64,000 nt of DNA, from NCBI GenBank assembly GCA_002343185.1, contig DDRT01000013.1:76694-140693 (forward strand), given 5' to 3'. Every line of letters starts with the position of its first letter. Position 1 is the stretch's first letter. Positions 1-7,914 of the stretch are shown piece by piece. The notes beneath the pieces were generated by a model. The model ran no database searches and was not told the DNA's origin. It saw nothing but the letters and a program-made list of their open reading frames with translations. A program made the position numbers and the translations under genes. This DNA comes from Deltaproteobacteria bacterium UBA2409 (GTDB lineage: Bacteria > Bdellovibrionota_C > UBA2361 > DDRT01).

Positions 1-13
1 TAAAAAGCAGGAC

Positions 14-1198
14 ATGAAAAAACTACTAGCCATTCTGTTTCTAGCTAATGTCTCTTTCTCTCAGCTTCTTGTTGGGGTTGATGATTCCGCTGTGCCAATC
101 TACTGGATTAATACCTCGAATGGTATAGCAACACCTTTGCCTGTAGGAACTCAAGTTTGGGGTCTTGCATATGATGGCGATATTAATCTTGTTTATTGGA
201 ATCAAGGTGCAATCCTTTATCGTTCCCCCTTTACTATTCCACTTGTTCCTGATTCGTTAGGTGAGATGGTTCTGACTGGCACCTCGACTACACAATCGAT
301 GGTTGCACTTGCCTATCATGGAGGAAAACTCTACGGAACAAAGAATATCGCTAACGAAGGGATATATGAGATTAATCCTGCTACTGCTGAAGTAACTCTA
401 GTTCTGGACTACGCAGATCCAGATTATGATTTTGGTGGGCTTGATTTTGATCCTGTTACTGGAAAACTTTATGCAACAAATGATGATACAACCCCTCATG
501 GCTCAGGTATTTTTGAGATAAATCTTACTACTCAAGCTATAACTAAAGTAGCTGATTACCCAGCAGGTCAATCTGATATTGATGGTTTTGCTGCTTATAA
601 TGGTATAGGTTATTTGATTGTCGACGAGCCGGGAGATTTCTTTGTATATGACTTAGTTAGTGGCTCACAGGTAAGTACACTTCCATCTCCTTTTACAACG
701 TCGGAGGTTTTCTCTGGTGGAACATTTATTCCCGATGATGACCGAGACTTTGCTCCAAATAACTTTGATGGATGTCCAATAGATGGGTCTAAGGTGGCTC
801 CTGGAGTTTGTGGGTGTGGACAGGTTGAGGATCTTACCGATTCCAACCTTAATCTTATTCCAGACTGCAAAGTGGGAGAAGAGTTAAAGTTCACTGCAGG
901 TAATATGCGAGCACAACTCAGGAAAGTTAAAAAACTTCCTGACACTGCCACTAGCAATCAAAGACGTAAGGTTAGGAAAGCAAGATCAGCTGTGAAAAAA
1001 TATTTAGCAGAGATTGAAACAAGAATAGCAAATGATGGCACAAAAGTTTCAGTAACTAACTCTTCAATCTTCGCTCTAGGTCTTGAGCTTTCTGAGAAAG
1101 TTAAGAAAGGTATCAAGGTTAATAAAGCCAGATTCAGAAAGAATAAAAAAGCAGCTATCAGCAATATTGATAGTTTTATTGGTAGTATTACTAACTGA
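14..1198 (+). CDS. Secreted protein with propeller-like region and Cys/Asp-rich calcium-type repeat
   Basis: This looks like an exported protein of unknown function. Residues 1-17 form a typical Sec signal peptide (MKKLLAILFLANVSFSQ). Residues 18-240 consist of repeated short beta-type segments around YWIN, YEIN and FEIN words, resembling a beta-propeller that wraps on itself. A Cys- and Asp-rich segment follows at about 250-288 (DDDRDFAPNNFDGCP, then GVCGCG and NLIPDC), similar to thrombospondin type 3 calcium-binding repeats in secreted proteins. The last 100 residues are helical and very rich in Lys and Arg. The start has an AGGA-type ribosome binding site 4 nt upstream. Export is well supported; any enzymatic or adhesive role is a guess. 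Confidence 0.75.
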   Translation: MKKLLAILFLANVSFSQLLVGVDDSAVPIYWINTSNGIATPLPVGTQVWGLAYDGDINLVYWNQGAILYRSPFTIPLVPDSLGEMVLTGTSTTQSMVALAYHGGKLYGTKNIANEGIYEINPATAEVTLVLDYADPDYDFGGLDFDPVTGKLYATNDDTTPHGSGIFEINLTTQAITKVADYPAGQSDIDGFAAYNGIGYLIVDEPGDFFVYDLVSGSQVSTLPSPFTTSEVFSGGTFIPDDDRDFAPNNFDGCPIDGSKVAPGVCGCGQVEDLTDSNLNLIPDCKVGEELKFTAGNMRAQLRKVKKLPDTATSNQRRKVRKARSAVKKYLAEIETRIANDGTKVSVTNSSIFALGLELSEKVKKGIKVNKARFRKNKKAAISNIDSFIGSITN

Positions 1199-1222
1199 TA
1201 GGGTGATTTGAATTTTTTGCCT

Positions 1223-1304
1223 GGACTGGTTTTAACCAGTCCTTAACTCTGTTGTTGCGTTACCTACTATCCTAGAGAAGCTAAGGTCAGTCTGAAGACT
1301 GACC
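1223..1304. repeat. Two palindromes between convergent genes
   Basis: Two perfect stem-loops lie between convergent genes. At 1223-1242 there are 9-bp arms (GGACTGGTT) around a 2-nt loop. At 1285-1304 there are 8-bp arms (GGTCAGTC) around TGAA. Neither is followed by a strong T run. The second begins with GGTCAG and ends with CTGACC, like the larger palindromes at 18.5, 36.6 and 37.5 kb, so it may be a small member of that family that also ends transcription. Confidence 0.55.
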
Positions 1305-1323
1305 AGGAATGAATTTCAGTATC

Positions 1324-1740
1324 CTAATGCTTCTTAAGTCGATGTACTACAGCCAGACACTCATCCATAACTACTTCAATCCCATGTTCTTCAGCCTTCT
1401 TCTTTGCTGGTTCATGTATCACCCCAAGTTGAAGCCAGATTCGCTTAATTCCTAGTTTTATAGCTTCATCAACTATCTCTGGGACAAATTCAGGGTTCCT
1501 GAAAACATTAATAAGATCAATTTTTTCTGGCACCTCAGACAATGAAGCATAAGACTTAAGACCTTTCCAGTTATCTAACTTAGGATTAATTGGGATGATT
1601 CTGAAATATCTAGAGAGATACTCAGCAACCCCGTAACTGGGCCTATCCTGGTTATCTGAAAGGCCTACTATTGCAATTGTTCTAATATCTTCAAAGGTCA
1701 TACTTAAATCAATTATTGATTTTACTATATGATCTCTCAT
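1324..1740 (-). CDS. CoA-binding domain protein (YccU family)
   Basis: This is a stand-alone Rossmann-type CoA-binding domain of the YccU family, normally about 140 residues, so it is full length. The diagnostic segment is at residues 22-42, with IAIVGLSDNQDRPSYGVAEYL matching the family's glycine loop and RPSY motif. Further matches are PINPKL, where the family has P(V/I)NP, and WLQLGV near residue 103 before the C-terminal helix. These proteins bind CoA, but their physiological role is not settled. The gene is divergent from the ATP-grasp gene with 44 bp between starts. No strong ribosome binding site is visible. Confidence 0.85.
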   Translation of the reverse strand: MRDHIVKSIIDLSMTFEDIRTIAIVGLSDNQDRPSYGVAEYLSRYFRIIPINPKLDNWKGLKSYASLSEVPEKIDLINVFRNPEFVPEIVDEAIKLGIKRIWLQLGVIHEPAKKKAEEHGIEVVMDECLAVVHRLKKH

Positions 1741-1762
1741 GCGAGATTAGGAATTAGTAATT

Positions 1763-1774
1763 TGGTATATTACC
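1763..1774 (+). promoter_or_regulatory. Extended -10 promoter of the ATP-grasp gene, nearly symmetric
   Basis: TGGTATATT is an extended -10 element (TGn plus TATATT at 1766-1771). The start codon is 13 nt further on, so the leader would be about 6 nt without a ribosome binding site. The core GGTATATTACC is close to its own reverse complement and could also serve the divergent CoA-binding gene. No clear -35 was seen. Confidence 0.4.
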
Positions 1775-1784
1775 TCTAAGCCTT

Positions 1785-4055
1785 ATGATATCTGAATTGC
1801 TGCTTCCAGAGATCTACCCTAACGGGGTTAGTTTAAAAAGATTTCAAGATGAGCTTAGTCTTATTCGACTTAGAGGGGCTAGAGTTGGTCGGGAGCTTAC
1901 GGAACAGAAGTTCAACGAAATGTTTGATCCTTCAAGGCCAACTTTAGGATTTGGGCCAGGCTCAATTTGTGGGCAGTCACTTATTGCCGTAGCTGCCCAA
2001 GAAAATAGGGAAAATGGTCTACCTTCTGTAAATGTAGTTTTAGTGGGCTCACCAATAACTGATCTTTATATTGAAGAATCTAAAGACGGCTCCAGGTGTC
2101 TTTATGCGACTCGAGGAGGATTAGTAAGTAAATCTGGAACAATATACTTTGGAACCTTTCCTTTTCCGGTCGAGATAACACTTTTTGATGATTACCTGGT
2201 TACTATCGAATATTTAGAAACTGATATTGGATTGCCACTACTTAATTCAACAGGTTCTTTTGAAACCTATGATTATAAAAGTAGCTCAAAAGAACACCTC
2301 AGGCCAATTGCTAGAGAGAATAAAATTTATCTTCCTGAAGATCTTTTATTACTAGCAGGTGACAGAGACTTAGAGCAGAAAGTAAGTTTATTTTTAGATC
2401 TAATGGGTGTTAATGGAGTAGTAGTTAAGCCCGATAATGGAAGTTGTGGAAATTCTGTATTTCTATTCGATAGGCCCAATCTAACCTCAGTGAATCTCGC
2501 TGTAAAAACTTGTTTGTTCAATGCAGGCTCTAGGGTACTAGTTGAGGAGAGAATTAGTTCAATAAAATATAAAAGAGGGGATGAGATTTTCGATTGGAAC
2601 CTTAGAGTTTTAGGTACTCCTGATGGAGTTTTAGATGTAGAGGTTCGATATGGCTTAGATGGGGAACCTGTTAATGTAAGTAAAGGAGCAAGGGCTCGAG
2701 AATTTACCCCAAGATTTCTAATGGAGCTTGGGATAGAGCGCGATGAAGCTAAAAAGCTATATTTTGAGACCCTAACGAACTTAGATAAATTCATTAAAGC
2801 AATCTCTAGAGAGTTTGGCTCCGGATTTGTTGGAGTTGATATAATAATAACTGATAAGCTCCAAAGTGAACTTGATTATCTGGTTTTAGATAAATATGTG
2901 ATTGCTTGTAATGAAGTAAATGTTGGAGCAGTTGGAGGACTCACAACGCTAGCTACTATTAGAAAAAAACGCACTACAAAATTAAATGCTCCTAAGAGAT
3001 TCGTTGAATGGGCAAGCAGGCTGCCTAAAAAGCACTCCAGCCCAGAAAAACTTGCTCAGCTCTCAAAATTTGGCGAGCCTAAGCAATATTTAGAAAAAGC
3101 ATGGGCTCAGGAGATCGAGAGATATTCAGATGTAGAACTTCTAAATCTTTTTTCACTCACGATCAGACATTTAAATGATCTTAAGTCTTTAACTTTAATG
3201 ATAGCTATAGACTATGTTAATGGTAGGGGACTTCTAAGTGAAGAACATAAAAATGAGTTGCTCAGTAAGTTCCCAAAGAGCGAGACCGCAAGGGTTGCGT
3301 CTGCATATATAATGTATTGCTTAGGTAAAACCAGAAATGCAAAAGCCATACTCTCAAAGATAAATAAACCACTAAATGATCCATTTTTAATTGATGCAAT
3401 AAGTATAATCGATCCAAATAAAGCAGCAGAAATTATTCTCAAAATAGAAAAAGAGCATCCAGAAAAAATATCAGCTACTGTTTCCTACTGGCGCAGGCTT
3501 TTTAGTCATATAGAAGATGATGGCTTTTGTGTTGAGCTTTCAGAAAGGATGTATACTTATAAACTAGAACAATTGGGCGTTGAAAACTATAAATCTGATA
3601 CAGGCTTAGCAGAGCTTGGACTAAAAACACTTTTTACAGCTCTTATCTCAACTTCTCAACAAGGTTTACTAGGTCTAGAATGTAGTCATAATCTCGAGAG
3701 TAGAATTCGTAATGTGTCTTTTATTCTTGATCAGATTGAGGGACTAAACCTTGCCAAATTGATTATTACTGACCGATTTATGCTTCATTTAAGAGCATCT
3801 CTTTTGTTAGCGCATGTTGCACGAGGTGAAGTTGCCAGAGCTCAAGAACTAAGTGAGTCCTGGGGTGAGATTGATTGGCGAGAGCACGAGGAGTCTTTAA
3901 TATTAAAATTTGGTTTAGATGTACTAGAGGAGTTAGAATTACTCCATAAGCATACTCCTAAACCTTTTAACCCACCGAAAAACAAGTTTAGAGAGATGTT
4001 CTTAAAACAATCTCACTGGAGATTTTTATTTGAGCAGTCTAAAACAGCCGTATAG
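1785..4055 (+). CDS. ATP-grasp enzyme fused to a helical-repeat C-terminal region
   Basis: The N-terminal half has the hallmarks of an ATP-grasp ligase. VVVKPDNGSCGNSVF at about 211-225 is the ATP-binding lysine and glycine loop, LVEERI near 251 follows the nucleotide pocket, FVGVDIII near 348 is the catalytic-core strand, and ACNEVNVGAVGG near 373-386 supplies the metal-binding Glu and Asn. Residues 400-756 are almost entirely helical with Leu-rich, TPR/HEAT-like periodicity. ATP-grasp enzymes join a carboxylate to an amine or thiol through an acyl phosphate. The substrate cannot be read from the sequence and no neighbour suggests one. The protein is far longer than a typical single-domain ATP-grasp enzyme. 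The ligase assignment is fairly secure; everything else is open. Confidence 0.7.
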   Translation: MISELLLPEIYPNGVSLKRFQDELSLIRLRGARVGRELTEQKFNEMFDPSRPTLGFGPGSICGQSLIAVAAQENRENGLPSVNVVLVGSPITDLYIEESKDGSRCLYATRGGLVSKSGTIYFGTFPFPVEITLFDDYLVTIEYLETDIGLPLLNSTGSFETYDYKSSSKEHLRPIARENKIYLPEDLLLLAGDRDLEQKVSLFLDLMGVNGVVVKPDNGSCGNSVFLFDRPNLTSVNLAVKTCLFNAGSRVLVEERISSIKYKRGDEIFDWNLRVLGTPDGVLDVEVRYGLDGEPVNVSKGARAREFTPRFLMELGIERDEAKKLYFETLTNLDKFIKAISREFGSGFVGVDIIITDKLQSELDYLVLDKYVIACNEVNVGAVGGLTTLATIRKKRTTKLNAPKRFVEWASRLPKKHSSPEKLAQLSKFGEPKQYLEKAWAQEIERYSDVELLNLFSLTIRHLNDLKSLTLMIAIDYVNGRGLLSEEHKNELLSKFPKSETARVASAYIMYCLGKTRNAKAILSKINKPLNDPFLIDAISIIDPNKAAEIILKIEKEHPEKISATVSYWRRLFSHIEDDGFCVELSERMYTYKLEQLGVENYKSDTGLAELGLKTLFTALISTSQQGLLGLECSHNLESRIRNVSFILDQIEGLNLAKLIITDRFMLHLRASLLLAHVARGEVARAQELSESWGEIDWREHEESLILKFGLDVLEELELLHKHTPKPFNPPKNKFREMFLKQSHWRFLFEQSKTAV

Positions 4056-4142
4056 AGTGCTCAAGGTCATGTTTAAAGCAACAAAAAGGCTACCTATTAT
4101 CTAACTCTAGGTTTGAGGAGGAAAGCATTAATTAAAAATTAG

Positions 4143-4373
4143 TTAATCTCCCTCCCACCCTTTAAGGGATCTCTCTTTGTCCAGAGTGCATTCATCCATC
4201 TCTTCTGTCCAAGTAATAGAGCGAGTAAGTTTGCTGCACATACATTTGGAATACTCCACCTTATCTCTAGATTTGTTATTACAGTACTCGATTATATTTG
4301 CTTCTCTATCGCAAGCTGAAAGAAGAATAAGAGCTAAAATTCTCAACACGAGTAAAATTAAATCATGATCCAA
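4143..4373 (-). CDS. Small putative lipoprotein
   Basis: This short reading frame starts with a hydrophobic segment (residues 5-19) ending in LLSAC, a good lipobox with Cys at position 21, so the mature product would be a lipid-anchored peptide of about 56 residues. The mature part holds three more Cys (YCNNK, CMCSK) and many charged residues, compatible with disulfide bonding. No family is recognised. It is convergent with the ATP-grasp gene. The opposite strand is also open but has no export signal, so this strand is preferred. Confidence is limited by the short length. Confidence 0.5.
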   Translation of the reverse strand: MDHDLILLVLRILALILLSACDREANIIEYCNNKSRDKVEYSKCMCSKLTRSITWTEEMDECTLDKERSLKGWEGD

Positions 4374-4533
4374 TGAATTGAGAGAATATCAAAAGTTGAT
4401 CTGATACCAACTAAGCACGATGAGTTTGTCGAACCGGATTTACAGCCTGTAAGTATTAATAAATTCAATACCTTACTAGAATGCATCACATTTTAGTGAT
4501 AATTATTTATATCCTCTCTAGAGGTTTAAAAAC

Positions 4534-5409
4534 ATGTCACTAGTAATTCATGAAGGGATAGAGAGAGCATCAGGTGCCTTGGACTCAAAGATCACTGAAG
4601 GTAAAGAAAAGCAGATTGATGTTACTTATGCTGAAATTGCTAAGTGTGGACATGTAGCCCGGTACATAAGGGATCAGAAATTAGATCAGCTCCTTGGAGA
4701 GGTTCAATTAATGATCGAGCAAGGGAAATCAAAAGAAGAGATCGAAGCTTTTCTAAAAGAGAAAGCAAAGGCTCCGGAAGGAGATATATCGGGACTAAAA
4801 AATGCAAAAAATGTTGGCGATTTAAAAGCATTTATGGGTGCTAATGGAGAGCTAACAGAGAAATACTTTATATCTCGCGCAGCTGATTTTCTTCTAAATG
4901 GTGGAAAGCTTAGTGCTGCCGGATCGGAAATTAATCTAGGAGAGATATTAAATACTCAAGGCGCAGATAGGCTAACTGCTTTTCAGGGATTTAGAACTAA
5001 AGTACAAAATGAAGTTAAGATTGCAGAAACAGCAATTATTGCTGATTACGCTAGAGTAGATCGGCAGCTTGCTTCAGCACTTGGCTCTCAGCCTAATCCT
5101 GCGCCGCAGCGAACTCCGACTATCGATATGTTGTCTGAAGTTAAAACAGCATTAAAACTTCCAGAAGGAGCATCTTTAGTTGAAGTTAATCTTCCAAATG
5201 GAACCAAGATAGATAATTTCACTGAGGAGAATTTGAAGATTATTAAACAGGCGATAGAAAATAAACAGAATTTTCAGGTCAAATACAAAGTTGGGGATCA
5301 AGAACATTCCGGTACATGGACAGGAGAAGCAGTAGCGAACCTAACCAGTTTTCGACCAGTGATCCTTCCTTCAGCGCCCTTTGATCAGTGGCTTGCAATG
5401 AGTAGTTGA
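4534..5409 (+). CDS. Hypothetical soluble protein
   Basis: I do not recognise this 291-residue protein. It has no signal peptide or membrane segment. The first 200 residues are largely helical, with charged stretches such as GKSKEEIEAFLKEKAK around 64-79. A Pro-rich linker (QPNPAPQRTP, near 187-196) separates a C-terminal region of about 95 residues with beta character, including FQVKYKVGDQEHSGTW. AGAGG lies about 9 nt before the ATG and supports the start. The next gene is convergent and 30 bp away, so this is probably a single-gene unit. Confidence 0.6.
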   Translation: MSLVIHEGIERASGALDSKITEGKEKQIDVTYAEIAKCGHVARYIRDQKLDQLLGEVQLMIEQGKSKEEIEAFLKEKAKAPEGDISGLKNAKNVGDLKAFMGANGELTEKYFISRAADFLLNGGKLSAAGSEINLGEILNTQGADRLTAFQGFRTKVQNEVKIAETAIIADYARVDRQLASALGSQPNPAPQRTPTIDMLSEVKTALKLPEGASLVEVNLPNGTKIDNFTEENLKIIKQAIENKQNFQVKYKVGDQEHSGTWTGEAVANLTSFRPVILPSAPFDQWLAMSS

Positions 5410-5439
5410 AAGTAATGTTAAAAACTTAACTCGTAGTAC

Positions 5440-6618
5440 CTATAAAAACAAAGACGTTGGATCAGAATTAGTTGTAATTAGAGCTCCATTTGAGCCGTTA
5501 GATCCCGCACTTTGAGTGCCATCGGCGCACTGACCACCACGGCCCCCATTCCCATAGGAACCACCTCCACCACCGCCTCCAACTACTGGTATTCCTATGG
5601 ATGAATTGTCAGAAGCGCCACCTGTTCCGCCCGTAACGAAGGCAGTACCAGTGTTAGTGAAAGTTCCCCCGTACAGCGCGTGCACAAGACCACCTCCACC
5701 TCCGCCACCACCACCGGCTAAAACCCCATTTGTTATGTTAAAACCAGCATCTGCACCGGTTCCACCAGTTGCTATTATTACACCAGATATAGTTATATTT
5801 TCAGGGGTAGCTAAGATAACAATACCTCCTCCTCCACCTCCAGAGCCTGAGGCAGTGAGTGAAGCCATGTTTTCACCGCTAACATTAATAGTGCCACTTA
5901 CGGTTATTCCTTCTTTGCAAAGAAGAGTTATAGTTCCTCCACCAGATCCACCAATAGATGCAGAATTTACGGATATATAACCAGCGCCACCACCACCTCC
6001 TAGAGTTCCTGGTTTAAGTATATTTCTAGCTTCATCATAGGCTATACCGGTACCGAATCCGTATCCACCATACCCTCCAAACCCAGTTCCGATCGAGCTT
6101 TCCCACTCGCCAGGAGAAGCGATAGAAATCGACTGTCCTGGATGGGCAGGCACTTCAACATTCCTTGTTGTTGTGCCAGTTGTAGTACTAGTGCTTCCTC
6201 CGCCTGCAAAAGTTGAAACAACGACTGTGCCTTCAATGCTGCAAGTTCCAGTTGCTCTAATAACAGTACCACTCCTTGCTGATACACTTGCGCCGGACTG
6301 AACAGTAAAGTTCGTATATTGTCCATTTTGAAGCACAGATTCGCCATTCGCTAAGGATATGGCACCCTGAGATCCATCTCCATAAACTGCGATTGCGCCA
6401 TCAGCGCCATTGGTTCCATTTGTTCCAGCAGGTCCTTGCGGCCCTGTTAGTGTGCTTGTATCAACAACCTGAACAAATCTTGAACCACACGAACCAGAGG
6501 CGATTACCTTTCGTTTCATTTTTATCCGTCCGTTAGGGCGGAGGGTAGATTTGAGACAAACTATTTCTGCACTAAGGTTTGCAGCCAAGAGAAAAACAAT
6601 AATTAAACTTTTAAACAT
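5440..6618 (-). CDS. Secreted glycine-rich protein with a short collagen-like stretch
   Basis: An N-terminal signal peptide (residues 1-17, ending LSAEI) points to export. Residues 58-76 contain collagen-type Gly-X-Y triplets (GPQGPAGTNGTNGADGA). The rest is extremely Gly- and Ser/Thr-rich, with several separate poly-Gly runs and repeated strands such as GTINVSGEN and GVIIATGGTG, suggesting a repetitive beta or glycine-rich fold at the cell surface. AGGGG lies 5-6 nt before the ATG. No enzyme motif is present. The Pro-rich frame on the opposite strand is only the complement of the Gly codons. A structural or adhesive surface role is inferred. Confidence 0.7.
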   Translation of the reverse strand: MFKSLIIVFLLAANLSAEIVCLKSTLRPNGRIKMKRKVIASGSCGSRFVQVVDTSTLTGPQGPAGTNGTNGADGAIAVYGDGSQGAISLANGESVLQNGQYTNFTVQSGASVSARSGTVIRATGTCSIEGTVVVSTFAGGGSTSTTTGTTTRNVEVPAHPGQSISIASPGEWESSIGTGFGGYGGYGFGTGIAYDEARNILKPGTLGGGGGAGYISVNSASIGGSGGGTITLLCKEGITVSGTINVSGENMASLTASGSGGGGGGIVILATPENITISGVIIATGGTGADAGFNITNGVLAGGGGGGGGGLVHALYGGTFTNTGTAFVTGGTGGASDNSSIGIPVVGGGGGGGSYGNGGRGGQCADGTQSAGSNGSNGALITTNSDPTSLFL

Positions 6619-6673
6619 ATTTACCCCTAAGGCTATAGTCTTATAGGGGAGTAGAATAAGTGCAAGATAGATT

Positions 6674-7471
6674 TTAGCTATAAAATCCTACCAACTCCTG
6701 AAGTTGCTCTTTGAGATCTGGAATATCAAAAGCTGGTGGATATATTGAGCTAAGGTCTCTAAACACAGGGCTTTCAGTTTCAAATGGAGCAATTTTTAAA
6801 TTAAGTGAGAAAGCATCAGAGATCAAAGTTAGAAGCTCTTGCTTATCGACTTTTCTTGGTGAGTGAACGTGCCTTACTCCATCCCAGCGAGGGCCAGCAT
6901 TAATAATGTTCTCTGCGATTTTAGCAAACTCTAAACAAGTAACACCGTTCCAGGTGTGATTCGTAAATCCCCGAACCTCTTTACCTCTTTCACCTTTTGC
7001 CCACTCTATAAGAGAGCGTTTATGAACTTTCTCTTCACCGATGATAGAAGTTCTTACAACTTGGCAGTTTGTTGGCTCGCCAATAGATTTACTTCGGCCA
7101 TACATATCCTGCTCATCATGGGGAGAGTTCTCTGTATATCCACCAGTTTTCCCTGAGAATACACAATCAGTTGTAATATGGAGCACGTTAACAGCCGTTT
7201 TTTTACCTGCATTTGCAAGAATATGAGGGAACATTCCATTAACTCTTATAGCTTCAGCAGATCCTTGAACAGCGATCTGTGGCTTTATCACCCCGACACA
7301 GTTTATTACCCAGCCTGAGCCAATCTTTTTCGATAAGAGCTCTGAAAGTGCGTTCTCATCAGTGACTACATCATCTCTTTTTAGCTCAACAACATTGTAG
7401 TTTTTTCTTTTAAAAAACTCTAAAACATATCCTCCAAGCATTCCGCTTGCGCCAAAGACTCCAACTTTCAT
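6674..7471 (-). CDS. RmlD-like SDR sugar-nucleotide reductase
   Basis: This is an extended short-chain dehydrogenase of the RmlD/CapF type, which reduces a 4-keto deoxysugar nucleotide using NAD(P)H. The nucleotide-binding loop GASGMLG lies at residues 6-12 of the chosen start. HITTDCVFSG near 103 carries the catalytic Thr/Ser region and YGRSKSIGE near 128 is the YxxxK motif. The ATG at 7471 overlaps the stop of the upstream cupin gene as ATGA, which favours it over an ATG six codons earlier. With its two upstream partners it resembles the reductase, epimerase and 2-epimerase steps that build N-acetyl-L-fucosamine-type sugars. The product sugar is inferred. Confidence 0.8.
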   Translation of the reverse strand: MKVGVFGASGMLGGYVLEFFKRKNYNVVELKRDDVVTDENALSELLSKKIGSGWVINCVGVIKPQIAVQGSAEAIRVNGMFPHILANAGKKTAVNVLHITTDCVFSGKTGGYTENSPHDEQDMYGRSKSIGEPTNCQVVRTSIIGEEKVHKRSLIEWAKGERGKEVRGFTNHTWNGVTCLEFAKIAENIINAGPRWDGVRHVHSPRKVDKQELLTLISDAFSLNLKIAPFETESPVFRDLSSIYPPAFDIPDLKEQLQELVGFYS

Positions 7472-7914
7472 CTGTACGGTATCTCCCAAAGTTTTGTGTT
7501 AACTGCTTCATAAGGAAGTCTAACATCGTCATTCTTGGTTTCTTCCATAGAAGCATCAGAGAAGAAGATCACTTTTGTTCCAGGGGTAAGTGTTTTAAAT
7601 GCATTATAATATCCACCAGGAACAACAACTATTTTAGGTGATCTGTCTGTTAGAACTGTTCTAAAAACTTTTTCAGGTGGAGTATCAGGTTTTGCATCCT
7701 CAAGCTTAACTGCAATGATTAACGCTGCACCTGATACAACATAGATATATTTTTTTTCATGCCTATGACCATGCCAGGCTCTAATAAAACCACTTTCATG
7801 GTTTTCTACCATGTAGAATCTTTTAACACCTTCAAAGTTAAAATCATTTACGAAACTTAATGTTCCTCGATCGTCTGAGGCTAACCCTCCGTTTATTATG
7901 ACTGGTTTATCCAC
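7468..7914 (-). CDS. RmlC-like cupin sugar epimerase
   Basis: The protein is a single cupin domain of the dTDP-4-dehydrorhamnose 3,5-epimerase/WxcM-like group. The N-terminus (IINGGLASDDRGTLSFVND) contains the DDRG region common to these proteins, followed by RAWHGHRHEKKYIYVVSG near 45-62 with the His cluster of the first cupin motif, and VVVPGGYYNAF near 97-107. At 148 residues it is shorter than classic RmlC (about 180), as usual for the sugar-epimerase branch. The start is GTG, directly after the TAA of the upstream 2-epimerase gene, and the 3' end overlaps the reductase gene. It probably epimerises a 4-keto sugar nucleotide in the same pathway. Confidence 0.75.
   Translation of the reverse strand: MDKPVIINGGLASDDRGTLSFVNDFNFEGVKRFYMVENHESGFIRAWHGHRHEKKYIYVVSGAALIIAVKLEDAKPDTPPEKVFRTVLTDRSPKIVVVPGGYYNAFKTLTPGTKVIFFSDASMEETKNDDVRLPYEAVNTKLWEIPYR

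Noticed and set aside
4410..4455. tRNA-like words (CTGTAAATCC and GGTTCGA on the minus strand)
   Set aside because: No cloverleaf can be formed: the anticodon stem has only two pairs, and the variable, D and acceptor arms are missing. It is coincidental or a very decayed remnant.
5597..5980. A proline-rich open frame on the plus strand
   Set aside because: It is the complement of the poly-Gly codons of the secreted protein on the other strand.
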